Source of the DNA: Enterobacteriaceae bacterium B14 | GTDB lineage: Bacteria > Pseudomonadota > Gammaproteobacteria > Enterobacterales > Enterobacteriaceae | Reading direction: 5' to 3' | NCBI GenBank assembly: GCA_000307305.1 | Contig: DF158882.1 | Location: forward strand, 929,495 to 993,494 | Length of the DNA: 64,000 bases | Part shown: positions 46,401 through 55,108 of the stretch, in pieces | Numbering within the stretch: position 1 is the stretch's first letter | Layout: the number at the start of each line of letters is the position of its first letter | Made by a program: the position numbers and the translations under genes | The notes under the pieces: model-generated | What the model was told of the DNA's origin: nothing | The model's input: only the letters and a program-made list of their open reading frames with translations | The model's database searches: none

Positions 46401-46498
46401 GTTGCCATATCACCCGTAAATCCGTGTTGCTTCAATGCTTCTAAATATTCAACCACCAGCGGAACGACGCCAGGAGATTGAGAAAGTAGTGGGATCAT
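43442..46498 (-). CDS. ydiJ: FAD/Fe-S D-2-hydroxyglutarate dehydrogenase YdiJ
   Basis: Large fused oxidoreductase; E. coli YdiJ has been reported to oxidise D-2-hydroxyglutarate. The 1018-residue protein (same length as E. coli) has an N-terminal FAD-linked oxidase domain of the VAO type (FAPRGGGTGTNGQSLN near residue 82; NRATLGGMINTDASGQGS; GSEGTLAFV) and a middle FAD C-terminal domain (FGHVDAGVLHVRPALD). Then comes a ferredoxin-like pair of clusters (CNGNGLCF...CPSMK and CLACKACSTQCP), and a C-terminal CCG-type domain with SVGCCGMAGTYGHE. There is a four-base overlap with menI downstream. Confidence 0.96.
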   Translation of the reverse strand: MIPLLSQSPGVVPLVVEYLEALKQHGFTGDMATGYADRLTMATDNSVYQLLPQAIIFPRSTSDIVLAARIADEERFLSLRFAPRGGGTGTNGQSLNSGIVVDTSRYMNRILELNLEEGWVRVEAGVIKDQLNQYLKPHGYFFSPELSTSNRATLGGMINTDASGQGSLVYGKTSDHVLSVRAVTLGGDILDTRAMPVALAEQIAQQSSTEGRIYRTVLNGCRDKRELILEKFPKLNRFLTGYDLRHVFSDDLQTFDLTRIITGSEGTLAFVAEATLDITPLPKVRRLVNVKYDSFNSALRNAPFMVEANALSVETVDSKVLNLAREDIVWHSVSELITDVPDKDMQGLNIVEFAGDGRELIDQRTDYLCERLDTLMQEGQSGIIGYQICADLPQIERIYAMRKKAVGLLGNSKDQAKPIPFAEDTCVPPQHLADYIAEFRALLDSYHLPYGMFGHVDAGVLHVRPALDMCDPQQELLMKEISDQVVALTAKYGGLLWGEHGKGFRAEYSPSFFGDVLYHELRVIKAVFDPLNRLNPGKICSPAGVDEPMMRVDAEKRGTFDRQIPLSVRTSFRGAMDCNGNGLCFNFDARSPMCPSMKVSGNRIHSPKGRATLVREWLRLLAEQGIDPIELEKTLPEKTLSLTHLVKRVRNGWRANRGEYDFSHEVKEAMSGCLACKACSTQCPIKIDVPGFRSRFLQLYHSRYPRPARDYLVAGVESYAPLMAKAPKMFNFFLRQPVLQKLSEKTIGMVDLPLLSSPTLKQELVGHHSSATTLEQLEQLTTTEREPYLLIVQDPFTSYYDARVVADFVRLADKLGLKPVLLPFSPNGKALHIKGFLNRFAKTAQSTADFLNRIARLGIPMVGVDPALVLCYRDEYREVLGDKRGDFSVQLVHEWLINRLPMLPEQEKKGEPWFLFGHCTETTALPTSNQQWQKIFTHFGAVLEPVSVGCCGMAGTYGHEVKNSQNSLGIYALSWQQDIRSRPLHRCLTTGYSCRSQVKRVEGQPLRHPLQALLEVLQ

Positions 46499-46635
46499 TG
46501 TTATCTGACTCTGTTTATAATGAATTTTGAGTATATACCGAAAGTAATTGATGTTGCATTACGGTAACAAAGGATTGGTCCATTCATCTGAGATGAGCTG
46601 AAAATGAAGGTAATAACGGCAGAGTCACGCAAATG

Positions 46636-46681
46636 ATAAAAACATTGATGCCCGTTCAGGAACAGCCTTCGGAGCATCAAT
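46636..46681 (-). terminator. Intrinsic terminator of uxaA
   Basis: On the - strand ATTGATGC...GCATCAAT forms an 8-bp outer stem with an inner CCG/CGG, followed by GTTTTTAT. It begins about 24 bases after the uxaA stop codon. Confidence 0.7.
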
Positions 46682-46704
46682 AATAGGTTCGCGAATATAT
46701 TAAG

Positions 46705-48204
46705 TTACAGTGTCACGCCAGATTTAAAGATAGCTAACTCACGAATGTTATTCACTTCATTACGAGCAGGAGCACCATTAGCGATTTGGCAAAGTAGCAA
46801 GAAGAGCGCCTCAAGCTGCTGCTGCATCGTGACTTCTTCTTGCAATATCTTTCCTGCGTCAAAATCGATCCAGTGCTTTTTACGCATAGCTAGGTCACTG
46901 TTAGTGGCAATTTTGACTGTTGGGACAAATCCACCATAAGGGGTGCCACGCCCTGTCGTAAAGAGAACTATGTGGCAACCCGCCCCCGCTAACGCGCTGG
47001 TTGCAACAGCATCATTTCCCGGTGCACTGAGAAGATTTAAACCTTTTTTACTTAAGCGAGCACCATAAGGTAAGACATCGACCACTCGGCTCAGCCCTGC
47101 CTTTTGCGTACAACCTAAGGACTTCTCTTCTAATGTCGTAATCCCCCCGGCTTTATTTCCCGGAGACGGATTCTCATAAATCGGTTGGTTATGGGCGATG
47201 AAATATTGCTTAAACTCATTCACCATTGCGACAGTCTTACTGAATGTCTCTTCATTTTGGCAGTGGCTCATCAAAATGTGCTCTGCACCAAACATCTCAG
47301 GCACTTCAGTTAACACTGTCGTCCCACCATGCCGAATAGTTTGGTCTGAAAACACCCCTAATAGTGGGTTTGCCGTAATCCCAGAGAAACCATCAGAGCC
47401 ACCACATTCTAGGCCAAATCGTAACTCGCTAAACTTCCCCGGTGTTCTCTGGTCATAGCGCATGGCTTCATATAACTGGTGTAATAGCCTCACCCCCTCT
47501 TCAATTTCATCATCGCATTTTTGGCTGATCATAAATGCCGTACGCTGCGGATCGTAATCACCTAACGTGGACTCAAATTCGCCTATCTGATTATTTTCGC
47601 AGCCTAGCCCAACGACTAATACAGCCCCTGCATGCGGATGATGAGCCATATTCTGTAGTTGTGTTCGCGTATTTTGATGGTCTTGCCCCAACTGAGAACA
47701 GCCATATGGGTGAGTAAAGAGATGAACACCATCGATGTCCGTTGCCCCTTTCGTCTCCTGCAAGAAACGCTGCAATATTTGCTGTGCAATACCATTAACG
47801 CAGCCTACGGTAGGTAAAATCCAGATCTCGTTACGAATCGCGACATCGCCATTTTCTCTGCGATAGAGTGATACCGGATAGTCATCAAACCACTGCGGGA
47901 TGTCATTAAAATGTGGCTGATACTGATAGTTATCAATTTCACCAAGGCCCGTCACCAGATTATGCGAATGGACATGCTCCCCTGAGTGAATGTCATGGCG
48001 TGCATGCCCTATTGGGTGACCGTATTTAACGACTGTCTCCCCCTCTGCAATCTCTCTTAGTGCAAACTTATGCCCTAGAACAATGTCCTGCTTTAGGGTG
48101 AAACTCTTACCCTCGATTTGCAACTGCTCACCTGCAGCCAAGTCACTCAGCGCAACAGCGACACTGTCTTGCTGATGAATCCTCATAAAACGTTGCATAT
48201 TCAC
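46705..48204 (-). CDS. uxaA: Altronate dehydratase UxaA
   Basis: Dehydrates D-altronate to 2-keto-3-deoxy-gluconate in galacturonate breakdown; metal-dependent. The 499-residue protein aligns along its length with E. coli UxaA (495): N-terminal SAF-like domain (HQQDSVAVALSDLAAGE, GHKFALREIAEGE, GEHVHSHN), then ELWILPTVGCVNGIA-like WILPTVGCVNGIAQQ, THPYGCSQLGQDH, GLECGGSDGFSGITANP, NPSPGNKAGGITTLEEKSLGCTQKAG, and the ending RELAIFKSGVTL. In E. coli uxaA is in the uxaCA operon; here uxaC and uxaB are not nearby. It is divergent from an MFS transporter and exuR. Confidence 0.94.
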   Translation of the reverse strand: MNMQRFMRIHQQDSVAVALSDLAAGEQLQIEGKSFTLKQDIVLGHKFALREIAEGETVVKYGHPIGHARHDIHSGEHVHSHNLVTGLGEIDNYQYQPHFNDIPQWFDDYPVSLYRRENGDVAIRNEIWILPTVGCVNGIAQQILQRFLQETKGATDIDGVHLFTHPYGCSQLGQDHQNTRTQLQNMAHHPHAGAVLVVGLGCENNQIGEFESTLGDYDPQRTAFMISQKCDDEIEEGVRLLHQLYEAMRYDQRTPGKFSELRFGLECGGSDGFSGITANPLLGVFSDQTIRHGGTTVLTEVPEMFGAEHILMSHCQNEETFSKTVAMVNEFKQYFIAHNQPIYENPSPGNKAGGITTLEEKSLGCTQKAGLSRVVDVLPYGARLSKKGLNLLSAPGNDAVATSALAGAGCHIVLFTTGRGTPYGGFVPTVKIATNSDLAMRKKHWIDFDAGKILQEEVTMQQQLEALFLLLCQIANGAPARNEVNNIRELAIFKSGVTL

Positions 48205-48648
48205 GCTGTTACCCTTGGTTATCTAATCATTGGTCTGCCATAAAAGGCTAGGACAGACGGTTTACCAATTAAAAAAACAAAAAACTCCACCATAAACTTA
48301 TCATACCAATTAAGCTAAGGCGTAGTATGTGATCATTAAAAAAACTGACTCACTTTGACCAATCACAATCACAATCACAATCACAAACAACCATTACCCT
48401 TTAATAACAATGAATAAATAAATCTATTTTTATAATAACCACATCATGATTGGTATATTGTGATGCTTATCAATTTTATTATTGGTATGACAAGATAACA
48501 TTATTTTCACTTTGAGTGGCTTACTACTTCCTAGTAAAAATATGCTCTCACTCATTGTGTTAACGATTTCATACGGAATCCTTCTGTATCTGTTTCAACA
48601 CTAGGGATATCACCAAAAGACGTCACTCCATTTTTGAGGCAATAGAAT
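48205..48648. promoter_or_regulatory. uxaA / transporter divergent control region
   Basis: 444 bases with several copies of the ExuR/UxuR-type half-site ATTGGTAT: ATACCAAT at 48303-48310, ATTGGTAT at 48449-48456 and ATTGGTAT at 48481-48488. The last one continues as TTGGTATGACAA, close to the palindrome TTGGTATACCAA. A CRP-like TGTGA-N6-TCAAT is at 48459-48474. Four tandem AATCAC hexamers occupy 48361-48384. The exuR product encoded next door is the probable ligand; induction by hexuronates is inferred from E. coli. Confidence 0.6.
48361..48384. repeat. Tandem hexanucleotide repeat (AATCAC)x4
   Basis: Four perfect copies of AATCAC followed by AAACAA, in the middle of the divergent promoter region of uxaA and the transporter gene. 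On the other strand it reads GTGATT repeats, each containing the GTGA of a CRP half-site. Copy number could vary by slippage. Confidence 0.8.
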
Positions 48649-49935
48649 ATGGTAATAAAAACAAAAGGTAAGGTTCGTTTTCACATCGCCGTCCTGATGC
48701 TTATGGCGACAGTGGTCAACTATCTTGACCGTACCGTTATGTCTGCAGCTGCGCCTGTTATAGAAAAGGATCTTCAACTCAGTGCTGAAGCTATGGGTTG
48801 GATCATGTCTGCCTTCTTCTTTAGCTACGCACTCTTCCAAATTCCTTCCGGATTTTTGGCTGACCGCATAGGCCAGAGAAAAACACTCGCGGTATCTGTT
48901 ATTTGGTGGTCACTCGCAACAATGGCAACTGGCCTAGCCAGAACCCCTCTCGCCTTTATCTCTGCTCGTATTGTTATGGGTGTTGGTGAAGCCGGTGCTT
49001 ATCCATGCAACAGTGGCATAACAGCGAAGTGGTTCCCCGATCGTGAGCGCGGACGTGTCACCGCACTCTTCGATAGCGGCTCTAAATTTGGTACCGCGTT
49101 TGCCATGCCAATCGTCGTTTGGGCGATTGCCACTTGGGGATGGCACGCTGCCTTCTATATTTGTGGTGGATTGGGTTTGCTATGGTCAATTTGGTGGCTA
49201 GCGGTCTACCGTGATCCAGAAGACCACCCCACTATTACTCAAGAAGAGTTGAACTACATTCGTGACGGGCAGGCGAAAAAAGAAGGAATTGATAAGACGA
49301 TGCCGATGAAGTGGTATCAGCTCTTTGGCTACCGAAACGTTATCGCCATGTGTTCCGGCTTCTTCATGCTGAACTACGCCATCTTCTTCTTTATCACTTG
49401 GTTCCCTAGCTACTTGATGAATGAGCGTGGTATGAGCTTGGCAGAAATGGGGTTTGCCGCAATGTTACCTCCATTAGCAGGGATTTTGGGCCAATATCTG
49501 GGTGGGTGGTTTACTGACTTTATGTATAGCAAAACCAATAACCTCAATATGGCACGTAAAATCAACCTCGTTGGTGGGATGTTGTTAGCAACCAGTATTA
49601 CTTTTGCAGGCTTGGTAGATTCCACTGCCGTCATGTTAGGCCTGCTGTGCCTTTCTTATGCTGCATTAGCTTTTGCAGCATCAGCACTGTGGTGTTTACC
49701 GGGTGATATCGCACCTCGTAACATGACATCCCTGTTAGGCGGTATGCAGAATGCGGTAGCCAACTGCGGTGGTATTCTTGGCCCCATCGTCACTGGCTAT
49801 ATTATCTCTAGCACGGGTTCTTTCGTTCCGGCGTTGGTTGTGTCAGGCGGAGCCTGCTTGCTCGGCGCCTGTATCTACATGTTTGTTCTGAAAGATATCA
49901 AACCTATCGTTGTAGAAGATAAACCCGCAGCATAA
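48649..49935 (+). CDS. MFS transporter, anion:cation symporter family (sugar acid uptake)
   Basis: 428-residue major facilitator with about 12 membrane helices, of the ACS family that includes ExuT, GudP, GarP and DgoT. N-terminal VVNYLDRTVMSAAAPVIEKDL has the family NYxDR signature; PSGFLADRIGQRKT is the loop 2-3 motif; GVGEAGAYPCNSGITAKWFPDRERG is the helix 4 signature. By eye it is nearer the GudP/DgoT branch than E. coli ExuT. Given uxaA and exuR beside it, the substrate is most likely galacturonate, glucuronate or an aldonate such as altronate. ATG 48649 has GAGG 10 bases upstream. A terminator follows at 49956. Confidence 0.88.
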   Translation: MVIKTKGKVRFHIAVLMLMATVVNYLDRTVMSAAAPVIEKDLQLSAEAMGWIMSAFFFSYALFQIPSGFLADRIGQRKTLAVSVIWWSLATMATGLARTPLAFISARIVMGVGEAGAYPCNSGITAKWFPDRERGRVTALFDSGSKFGTAFAMPIVVWAIATWGWHAAFYICGGLGLLWSIWWLAVYRDPEDHPTITQEELNYIRDGQAKKEGIDKTMPMKWYQLFGYRNVIAMCSGFFMLNYAIFFFITWFPSYLMNERGMSLAEMGFAAMLPPLAGILGQYLGGWFTDFMYSKTNNLNMARKINLVGGMLLATSITFAGLVDSTAVMLGLLCLSYAALAFAASALWCLPGDIAPRNMTSLLGGMQNAVANCGGILGPIVTGYIISSTGSFVPALVVSGGACLLGACIYMFVLKDIKPIVVEDKPAA

Positions 49936-49955
49936 TAAGTCCGATTTAATGACCG

Positions 49956-49999
49956 AATAAAGTGTCAGCACTCTGCGAAGAAGCTGCCACTTTATTTTT
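49956..49999 (+). terminator. Intrinsic terminator of the MFS transporter gene
   Basis: AATAAAGTG(T)CAGC pairs with GCTG(C)CACTTTATT around a 13-base loop and runs into TTTT. It starts 20 bases after the stop codon, so exuR probably has its own promoter in 50000-50120. Confidence 0.85.
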
Positions 50000-50120
50000 T
50001 AACTCATTTCCTAGAATGATGACCCATTGTGTAACCAAATGATAAGATTTATTTTTACAGCGATAGTAGGAAAACAGATATACTTCTGATTTACGCCGTT
50101 TTCTACATGGAGAATTATTG

Positions 50121-50894
50121 GTGGAAGTCAATGAGTCCTCCCGAATGTATCAGCAAATTGCTGCTGAGCTTAAAAAGCGTTTAGAGCAAAAAATTTACCG
50201 TATCGGTGATAAATTGCCTGCGGAACGTCTTCTTTCTGAGGAGATGAACGTGAGTCGAACCGTTGTTCGAGAGGCTATCATCATGCTGGAAGTCGAAGGT
50301 TACGTCGATGTACGCAAAGGCTCTGGTATCCATGTCATCGCCAATCAACCGAAAAAGCCCCCTGAAACAGCCTCAGCGTTAGAATTCATCCACTTTGGCC
50401 CTTTTGAACTGCTACAGGCTCGTCAACTTATCGAGTGTAATATTGCTGAATTAGCAGCGACGCTGGTGACTCGTCAAGATATCGTAGAGTTAGTCAATAT
50501 TCAGAAAAAAGCACAGAAAGAAGATCGCTTTCGTGATTCTGAATGGGACTATCAGTTCCACGTCAAGATTGCAGGAATCACCCATAATAATGCGCTGATT
50601 AGCATTGTTGAGAAAATGTGGGGACAGCGTTTACAGAACCCCTATTGGATAAAACTGCATGAACATATTGAACTAGACTCTATTCGAAGTTGGTGTGACG
50701 ACCACGATAAGATCTTACAAGCATTAATGGATAAAAAACCATCCGAAGCTAAGCTAGCTATGTGGCAGCATTTAGAAAACACTAAACAGATGCTGTTTGA
50801 TGCCACAGCCAATGATTTTGAGTTTAATGCTGACCGTTTTATGTTTGCTGAAAATCCTCAGATTTACAGGGAATTTTCACCACTGAAAAAATAA
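50121..50894 (+). CDS. exuR: GntR/FadR-family hexuronate repressor ExuR
   Basis: Represses hexuronate uptake and catabolism genes; glucuronate and galacturonate derivatives release it. The 257-residue protein has an N-terminal winged helix (about 8-75, [41 protein letters not shown]) and a C-terminal FCD ligand domain with metal-binding His residues ([19 protein letters not shown]). It aligns end to end with E. coli ExuR. Start GTG 50121 ([10 protein letters not shown] against E. coli MEITEPRRLY) follows GGAG by 8 bases; a TTG one codon earlier is less likely. Candidate operators lie in 48205-48648. Confidence 0.94.
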   Translation: MEVNESSRMYQQIAAELKKRLEQKIYRIGDKLPAERLLSEEMNVSRTVVREAIIMLEVEGYVDVRKGSGIHVIANQPKKPPETASALEFIHFGPFELLQARQLIECNIAELAATLVTRQDIVELVNIQKKAQKEDRFRDSEWDYQFHVKIAGITHNNALISIVEKMWGQRLQNPYWIKLHEHIELDSIRSWCDDHDKILQALMDKKPSEAKLAMWQHLENTKQMLFDATANDFEFNADRFMFAENPQIYREFSPLKK

Positions 50895-50916
50895 GGCGAA
50901 AAATAAAGTATATTGT

Positions 50917-50949
50917 ATTAACCCTCCTTTAACGCAGGGTTAATATTTA
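50917..50949 (+). terminator. Intrinsic terminator of exuR
   Basis: ATTAACCCT and AGGGTTAAT form a perfect 9-bp stem around CCTTTAACGC, followed by ATTTATT. It begins 22 bases after the exuR stop codon. Confidence 0.75.
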
Positions 50950-51008
50950 TTGCTACTGCCGTATTTCACTCTATTTTGACCTTTCATACCCCAAACGAGA
51001 TTCACTTG

Positions 51009-52103
51009 ATGACTGATTCAGCACATAGAACAGACTTACCCAAACTCATATTCGGTACGCTGTTTCTGACCATATTGATTGTTGCTAGTTTTTGGGTTGT
51101 ACAACCCTTCATATTAGGGTTTGCCTGGGCCAGTATGGTTGTGATTGCAACCTGGCCTCTCCTGTTACGTTTACAGGATCTCTTATGGGGAAAAAGAGCT
51201 TTAGCCGTTACAGTAATGACTTTATTACTGATACTGCTGTTTGTGATACCTATCGCCCTGCTCGTAAATAGCATGATCGATAATAGCGCACCTTTATTAA
51301 AGTGGGCTAGCACACCAACAAATTGGAAGATCCCACAGCTTAATTGGCTTCAAGACGTTCCCGTCGTTGGTGAAAATATCTATAAATCATGGCATTCAAT
51401 GATCGCTGATGGTGGCACGACGCTTCTTGCTAAAGTTCAGCCGTATATTGGGCAAACCAGTACTTGGTTCGTTGCTCAGGCAGCTCATCTTGGCCATTTT
51501 GTTATTCACTGTGCCTTGATGGTGCTCTTTAGCATTATTCTTTATAGCCGTGGGGAACAAGTTGCAGCAGGCATTCGTCATTTTGCTGTTAGGCTGGCAA
51601 AATCCCGTGGGGATAATGCTGTGATTCTTGCTGCACAAGCTATTCGCGCCGTTGCATTAGGTGTGGTTGTTACCGCCCTTGTTCAATCTATTCTAGGTGG
51701 GATCGGCCTCTCTATCGCTGGTATTCCTTATGCCACGCTATTGACTGTGTTGATGTTTATTTGCTGCGTTGCTCAATTAGGCCCGTTACTGGTACTTATC
51801 CCAGCCATTATCTGGCTCTACTGGTCAGGTGATGCAACATGGGGAACCATTTTATTAGTATGGAGCTGTATTGTAGGGACTTTGGATAACTTCCTTAGAC
51901 CATTCCTAATAAGAATGGGGGCGGACCTTCCACTCTTATTAATACTGTCTGGTGTTATTGGTGGCTTGCTGGCATTTGGCATGATAGGACTCTTTATTGG
52001 CCCTGTTGTTCTTGCTGTTTCTTACCGATTACTTTCTGCATGGATTAATGAAGCCCCACAACCCGTTGCAGAAGAAAGTATTATAGAAGATAAGCAACTA
52101 TAG
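51009..52103 (+). CDS. ydiK: AI-2E family membrane protein YdiK
   Basis: Inner-membrane protein of the AI-2E (UPF0118/PerM) transporter family; substrate unknown for YdiK. The 364-residue protein has about seven hydrophobic segments, including the N-terminal pair LIFGTLFLTILIVASFWVVQPFILGFAWASMVVIATWP-like region (residues 12-48) and the C-terminal LLLILSGVIGGLLAFGMIGLFIGPV near 315. It is close to E. coli YdiK (370). I start at ATG 51009 (MTDSAHRTDLPK); an ATG-less extension to 50976 is unsupported. In E. coli the next element downstream is rprA, and the same is true here. Confidence 0.93.
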   Translation: MTDSAHRTDLPKLIFGTLFLTILIVASFWVVQPFILGFAWASMVVIATWPLLLRLQDLLWGKRALAVTVMTLLLILLFVIPIALLVNSMIDNSAPLLKWASTPTNWKIPQLNWLQDVPVVGENIYKSWHSMIADGGTTLLAKVQPYIGQTSTWFVAQAAHLGHFVIHCALMVLFSIILYSRGEQVAAGIRHFAVRLAKSRGDNAVILAAQAIRAVALGVVVTALVQSILGGIGLSIAGIPYATLLTVLMFICCVAQLGPLLVLIPAIIWLYWSGDATWGTILLVWSCIVGTLDNFLRPFLIRMGADLPLLLILSGVIGGLLAFGMIGLFIGPVVLAVSYRLLSAWINEAPQPVAEESIIEDKQL

Positions 52104-52539
52104 CCTTAATATATTATTATACACTAAGTGGCTGATATATTGGTTTAACTACGCCAGCCACTGTTTTATCCCTACCATCATGAACACATGGAAAAGCACT
52201 TTTTCACTATATTCATATTCTTAATATCTATTTTTTAGTTACCATTGTAATAATCACAAAGAATTACTTTATATATAGCACAATAAAATCTTTTCCTTTA
52301 TTTATTATGACAATATAAAATTGATATATTGTTTCATAATTTTTTTAACGGAAACTAAGATAAGTGAAATATTTATTTAATTGCCATCAATCTATTGAGT
52401 AAAGTTTCCTTTGTTTACTTATGCTGATTCGTGTAACATACATAATTAATACATTAATTCCATTCAGTGTTTGAAATTTATTGTTGTGACGGTATTAAAA
52501 TTATTCAAATGTCATCTAGTGATAAGCGATAAACTTACC
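52104..52539. promoter_or_regulatory. Region between ydiK and rprA
   Basis: AT-rich, no reading frame. It should carry the rprA promoter. TTGTTT (52411-52416), 17-base spacer, TAACAT (52434-52439) is one possible promoter, with a TTTCCT half-site just upstream that only loosely recalls an RcsB box; E. coli rprA is activated by RcsB. I could not settle which start is used. Confidence 0.35.
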
Positions 52540-52639
52540 TTTAGCTTTTAACATAACAACTAAATAACTTAAATAATAGACACTGAATAAACCAGTTGCT
52601 GTGTGTAGTCTTTGCCCATTTAATTATGGGCTTTTTTTT
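52540..52639 (+). ncRNA. rprA: RprA, small RNA activator of rpoS translation
   Basis: The 3' half TTGCTGTGTGTAGTCTTT followed by GCCCAT...ATGGGC and a run of eight T (52596-52639) matches E. coli RprA (AATTGCTGTGTGTAGTCTTTGCCCAT...ATGGGCTTTTTT) almost exactly. It also lies just downstream of ydiK as in E. coli. RprA is induced by the Rcs envelope-stress system, binds Hfq, opens the rpoS leader and represses csgD and ydaM. The 5' half has diverged and the 5' end given is an estimate based on the E. coli length of 105 bases. Confidence 0.88.
52614..52639 (+). terminator. Terminator of rprA
   Basis: GCCCAT (52614-52619) and ATGGGC (52626-52631) with loop TTAATT, followed by eight T. Stem arms are identical to those of E. 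coli RprA; only the loop differs. Confidence 0.92.
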
Positions 52640-52735
52640 AGCTAACGTTTGCTATGGCTATTTTTTAATCTACTCGTGTATTTATATAGGCAAAAATATA
52701 GCGGCATTACACCGCTATATTACATTCTATATATC

Positions 52736-55108
52736 TTATTTAGACAAACTCATCCAAGTTTTAACAACTGTATCAGGATTCAAAGAAAGGCTGTCTATTC
52801 CTTGTTCCATTAACCAAGCTGCGAAATCCTCGTGGTCAGAAGGCCCTTGCCCACAAATACCAACGTATTTACCCTGTTTCTTCGCCGCTTTAATTGCCAT
52901 TGATAATAAACTTTTAACTGCCTCATTACGCTCGTCAAATAGCTCTGAAACTACGCCAGAATCTCTATCTAAACCTAACGTAAGCTGGGTCATATCATTA
53001 GAACCAATGGAGAACCCATCAAAGTATTCTAAGAATTGATCGGCGAGTAAAGCATTCGATGGAATTTCACACATCATAATAATCTTAAGATCATTCTCTC
53101 CGCGTTTTAATCCCTCTTTGCCTAATTGGTCTATAACTGCCTCTGCCTGAGCAACGGTTCTAACGAATGGAATCATGATTTCAACGTTCGTTAGGCCCAT
53201 CGTATTACGCACACGCTTTACAGCCTCACATTCAAGAGCAAAACAGTCTTTGAAGCTTTCAGAGACATAACGGCCTGCACCACGAAAGCCCAGCATTGGG
53301 TTCTCTTCATGCGGTTCATATATGTCACCACCAACCAGATTAGCGTATTCATTTGATTTAAAATCAGATAACCGAACGATTACACGCTTTGGCCAGAATG
53401 CCGCCGCCAGTGTCGCAATCCCCTCTGTTAAACGGGCAATATAGTATTCAACCGGGCTTTCATAGCCCTGAATCATGCCTTTAATCTGTTGCTTCAGCTC
53501 TTCGCTCTGGCGATCAAACTCCAACAGCGCTTTAGGGTGAACGCCAATCATACGGTTAATAATGAATTCTAACCGCGCTAGACCAACGCCTTCATTCGGT
53601 AAACGAGCAAAGTCGAAAGCGCGATCAGGGTTACCTATGTTCATCATGATCTTTAGTGGTAACTTAGGCAGCTCTTCAATTTCAGAACTTTGAATATTGA
53701 AATCAAGCAGGTCTTGATAGATAAACCCTGTGTCACCCTCAGCACAAGAGACCGTCACTTTCTGGCCTTCATACAGCTTCTCTGTTGCATCACCACAACC
53801 AACCACCGCTGGAATACCTAATTCACGAGCAATAATGGCAGCATGACAAGTACGACCACCACGGTTAGTGACAATCGCCGATGCCTTCTTCATGATCGGT
53901 TCCCAGTCAGGGTCGGTCATGTCGGTAACCAGAACATCACCAGGCTGAATACGCCCCATCTCACTGATGTTATGAATAACTTTAACTTCACCAGCACCAA
54001 TACGGTGACCAATCGCTCTGCCTTCCACCAACACATGACCACGTGAGTTGAGCTGATAACGCTCCATCACTTGTTCATTAGAACGCACAGTCTCTGGGCG
54101 AGCCTGAACAATATAAAGTTTGTTATTATGCCCATCTTTTGCCCACTCAATATCCATTGGGCGGCCATAGTGTTTCTCGATGAGCAAAGCCTGATGAGCC
54201 AGTTGCTGAACTTCATCATCCGTTAAGCTGAAACGGGTACTTCTCTGCTTATCCACATCTTGAATACGTACTTGTTTACCGTGTTCTTTACTATCGGCAT
54301 AAACCATCTCTATCTTCTTCGAGCCCATGGTGCGGCGCACGATAGCAGGCTTGCCATTCAATAGCGTTGGCTTATGAACATAAAACTCATCTGGATTAAC
54401 TGCGCCCTGTACCACCATCTCGCCCAGACCATAAGCAGAGGTGATGAAAACCACCTGATCAAAGCCTGATTCTGTATCGATGGTAAACATGACGCCGGAA
54501 GAGGCAAGATCGGAACGCACCATCCGCTGAATACCTGCGGATAAAGCGACACCGTAGTGTTCGTATCCTTGGTGGACACGGTAAGAGATGGCTCTATCAT
54601 TGAACAGAGAAGCAAAAACATGCTTCACCGCAACCATAACCGCGTCAATTCCCTGAACGTTTAGGAATGTTTCCTGTTGTCCAGCAAAAGAGGCATCAGG
54701 CATATCTTCGGCTGTTGCTGAAGAGCGCACAGCGAAAGAGGCATCTTTTTCCCCTTCTGACAACTGTTGATAAGCATCGCGAATCGCTTCTTCTAGCTCT
54801 GGCTGGAAAGGTGTTTCTACAATCCATTGGCGAATCTGAGCACCTACTTTCGTGAGCTGATCAAGGTCGTCAATATCAGTTTTCTCCAACAGGGCATAAA
54901 TACGTTTATTAACGCCGCTTTGCTCCAAGAAGTCATTAAATGCCTGAGCGGTAGTGGCAAAACCGTTGGGCACGGCAACGCCCAGTTCTGAGAGATTCGT
55001 TATCATCTCACCCAAAGAGGCATTTTTGCCTCCAACTCGGTCAACATCATGCATACCTAGCTGGTTGTACCAAAGTACATTACGCAGGTCACCACCATTA
55101 TTGGACAT
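52736..55108 (-). CDS. ppsA: Phosphoenolpyruvate synthase PpsA
   Basis: Makes PEP from pyruvate with ATP (to AMP and phosphate), the first step of gluconeogenesis from three-carbon compounds. The 790-residue protein has the N-terminal ATP-grasp domain ([37 protein letters not shown]), the central phosphohistidine domain with the catalytic His in [21 protein letters not shown] near residue 420, and the C-terminal PEP/pyruvate barrel with [21 protein letters not shown] and [10 protein letters not shown] (catalytic Cys). It is divergent from its regulator ppsR, with a Cra-type site between. rprA is convergent at its 3' side. Confidence 0.97.
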   Translation of the reverse strand: MSNNGGDLRNVLWYNQLGMHDVDRVGGKNASLGEMITNLSELGVAVPNGFATTAQAFNDFLEQSGVNKRIYALLEKTDIDDLDQLTKVGAQIRQWIVETPFQPELEEAIRDAYQQLSEGEKDASFAVRSSATAEDMPDASFAGQQETFLNVQGIDAVMVAVKHVFASLFNDRAISYRVHQGYEHYGVALSAGIQRMVRSDLASSGVMFTIDTESGFDQVVFITSAYGLGEMVVQGAVNPDEFYVHKPTLLNGKPAIVRRTMGSKKIEMVYADSKEHGKQVRIQDVDKQRSTRFSLTDDEVQQLAHQALLIEKHYGRPMDIEWAKDGHNNKLYIVQARPETVRSNEQVMERYQLNSRGHVLVEGRAIGHRIGAGEVKVIHNISEMGRIQPGDVLVTDMTDPDWEPIMKKASAIVTNRGGRTCHAAIIARELGIPAVVGCGDATEKLYEGQKVTVSCAEGDTGFIYQDLLDFNIQSSEIEELPKLPLKIMMNIGNPDRAFDFARLPNEGVGLARLEFIINRMIGVHPKALLEFDRQSEELKQQIKGMIQGYESPVEYYIARLTEGIATLAAAFWPKRVIVRLSDFKSNEYANLVGGDIYEPHEENPMLGFRGAGRYVSESFKDCFALECEAVKRVRNTMGLTNVEIMIPFVRTVAQAEAVIDQLGKEGLKRGENDLKIIMMCEIPSNALLADQFLEYFDGFSIGSNDMTQLTLGLDRDSGVVSELFDERNEAVKSLLSMAIKAAKKQGKYVGICGQGPSDHEDFAAWLMEQGIDSLSLNPDTVVKTWMSLSK

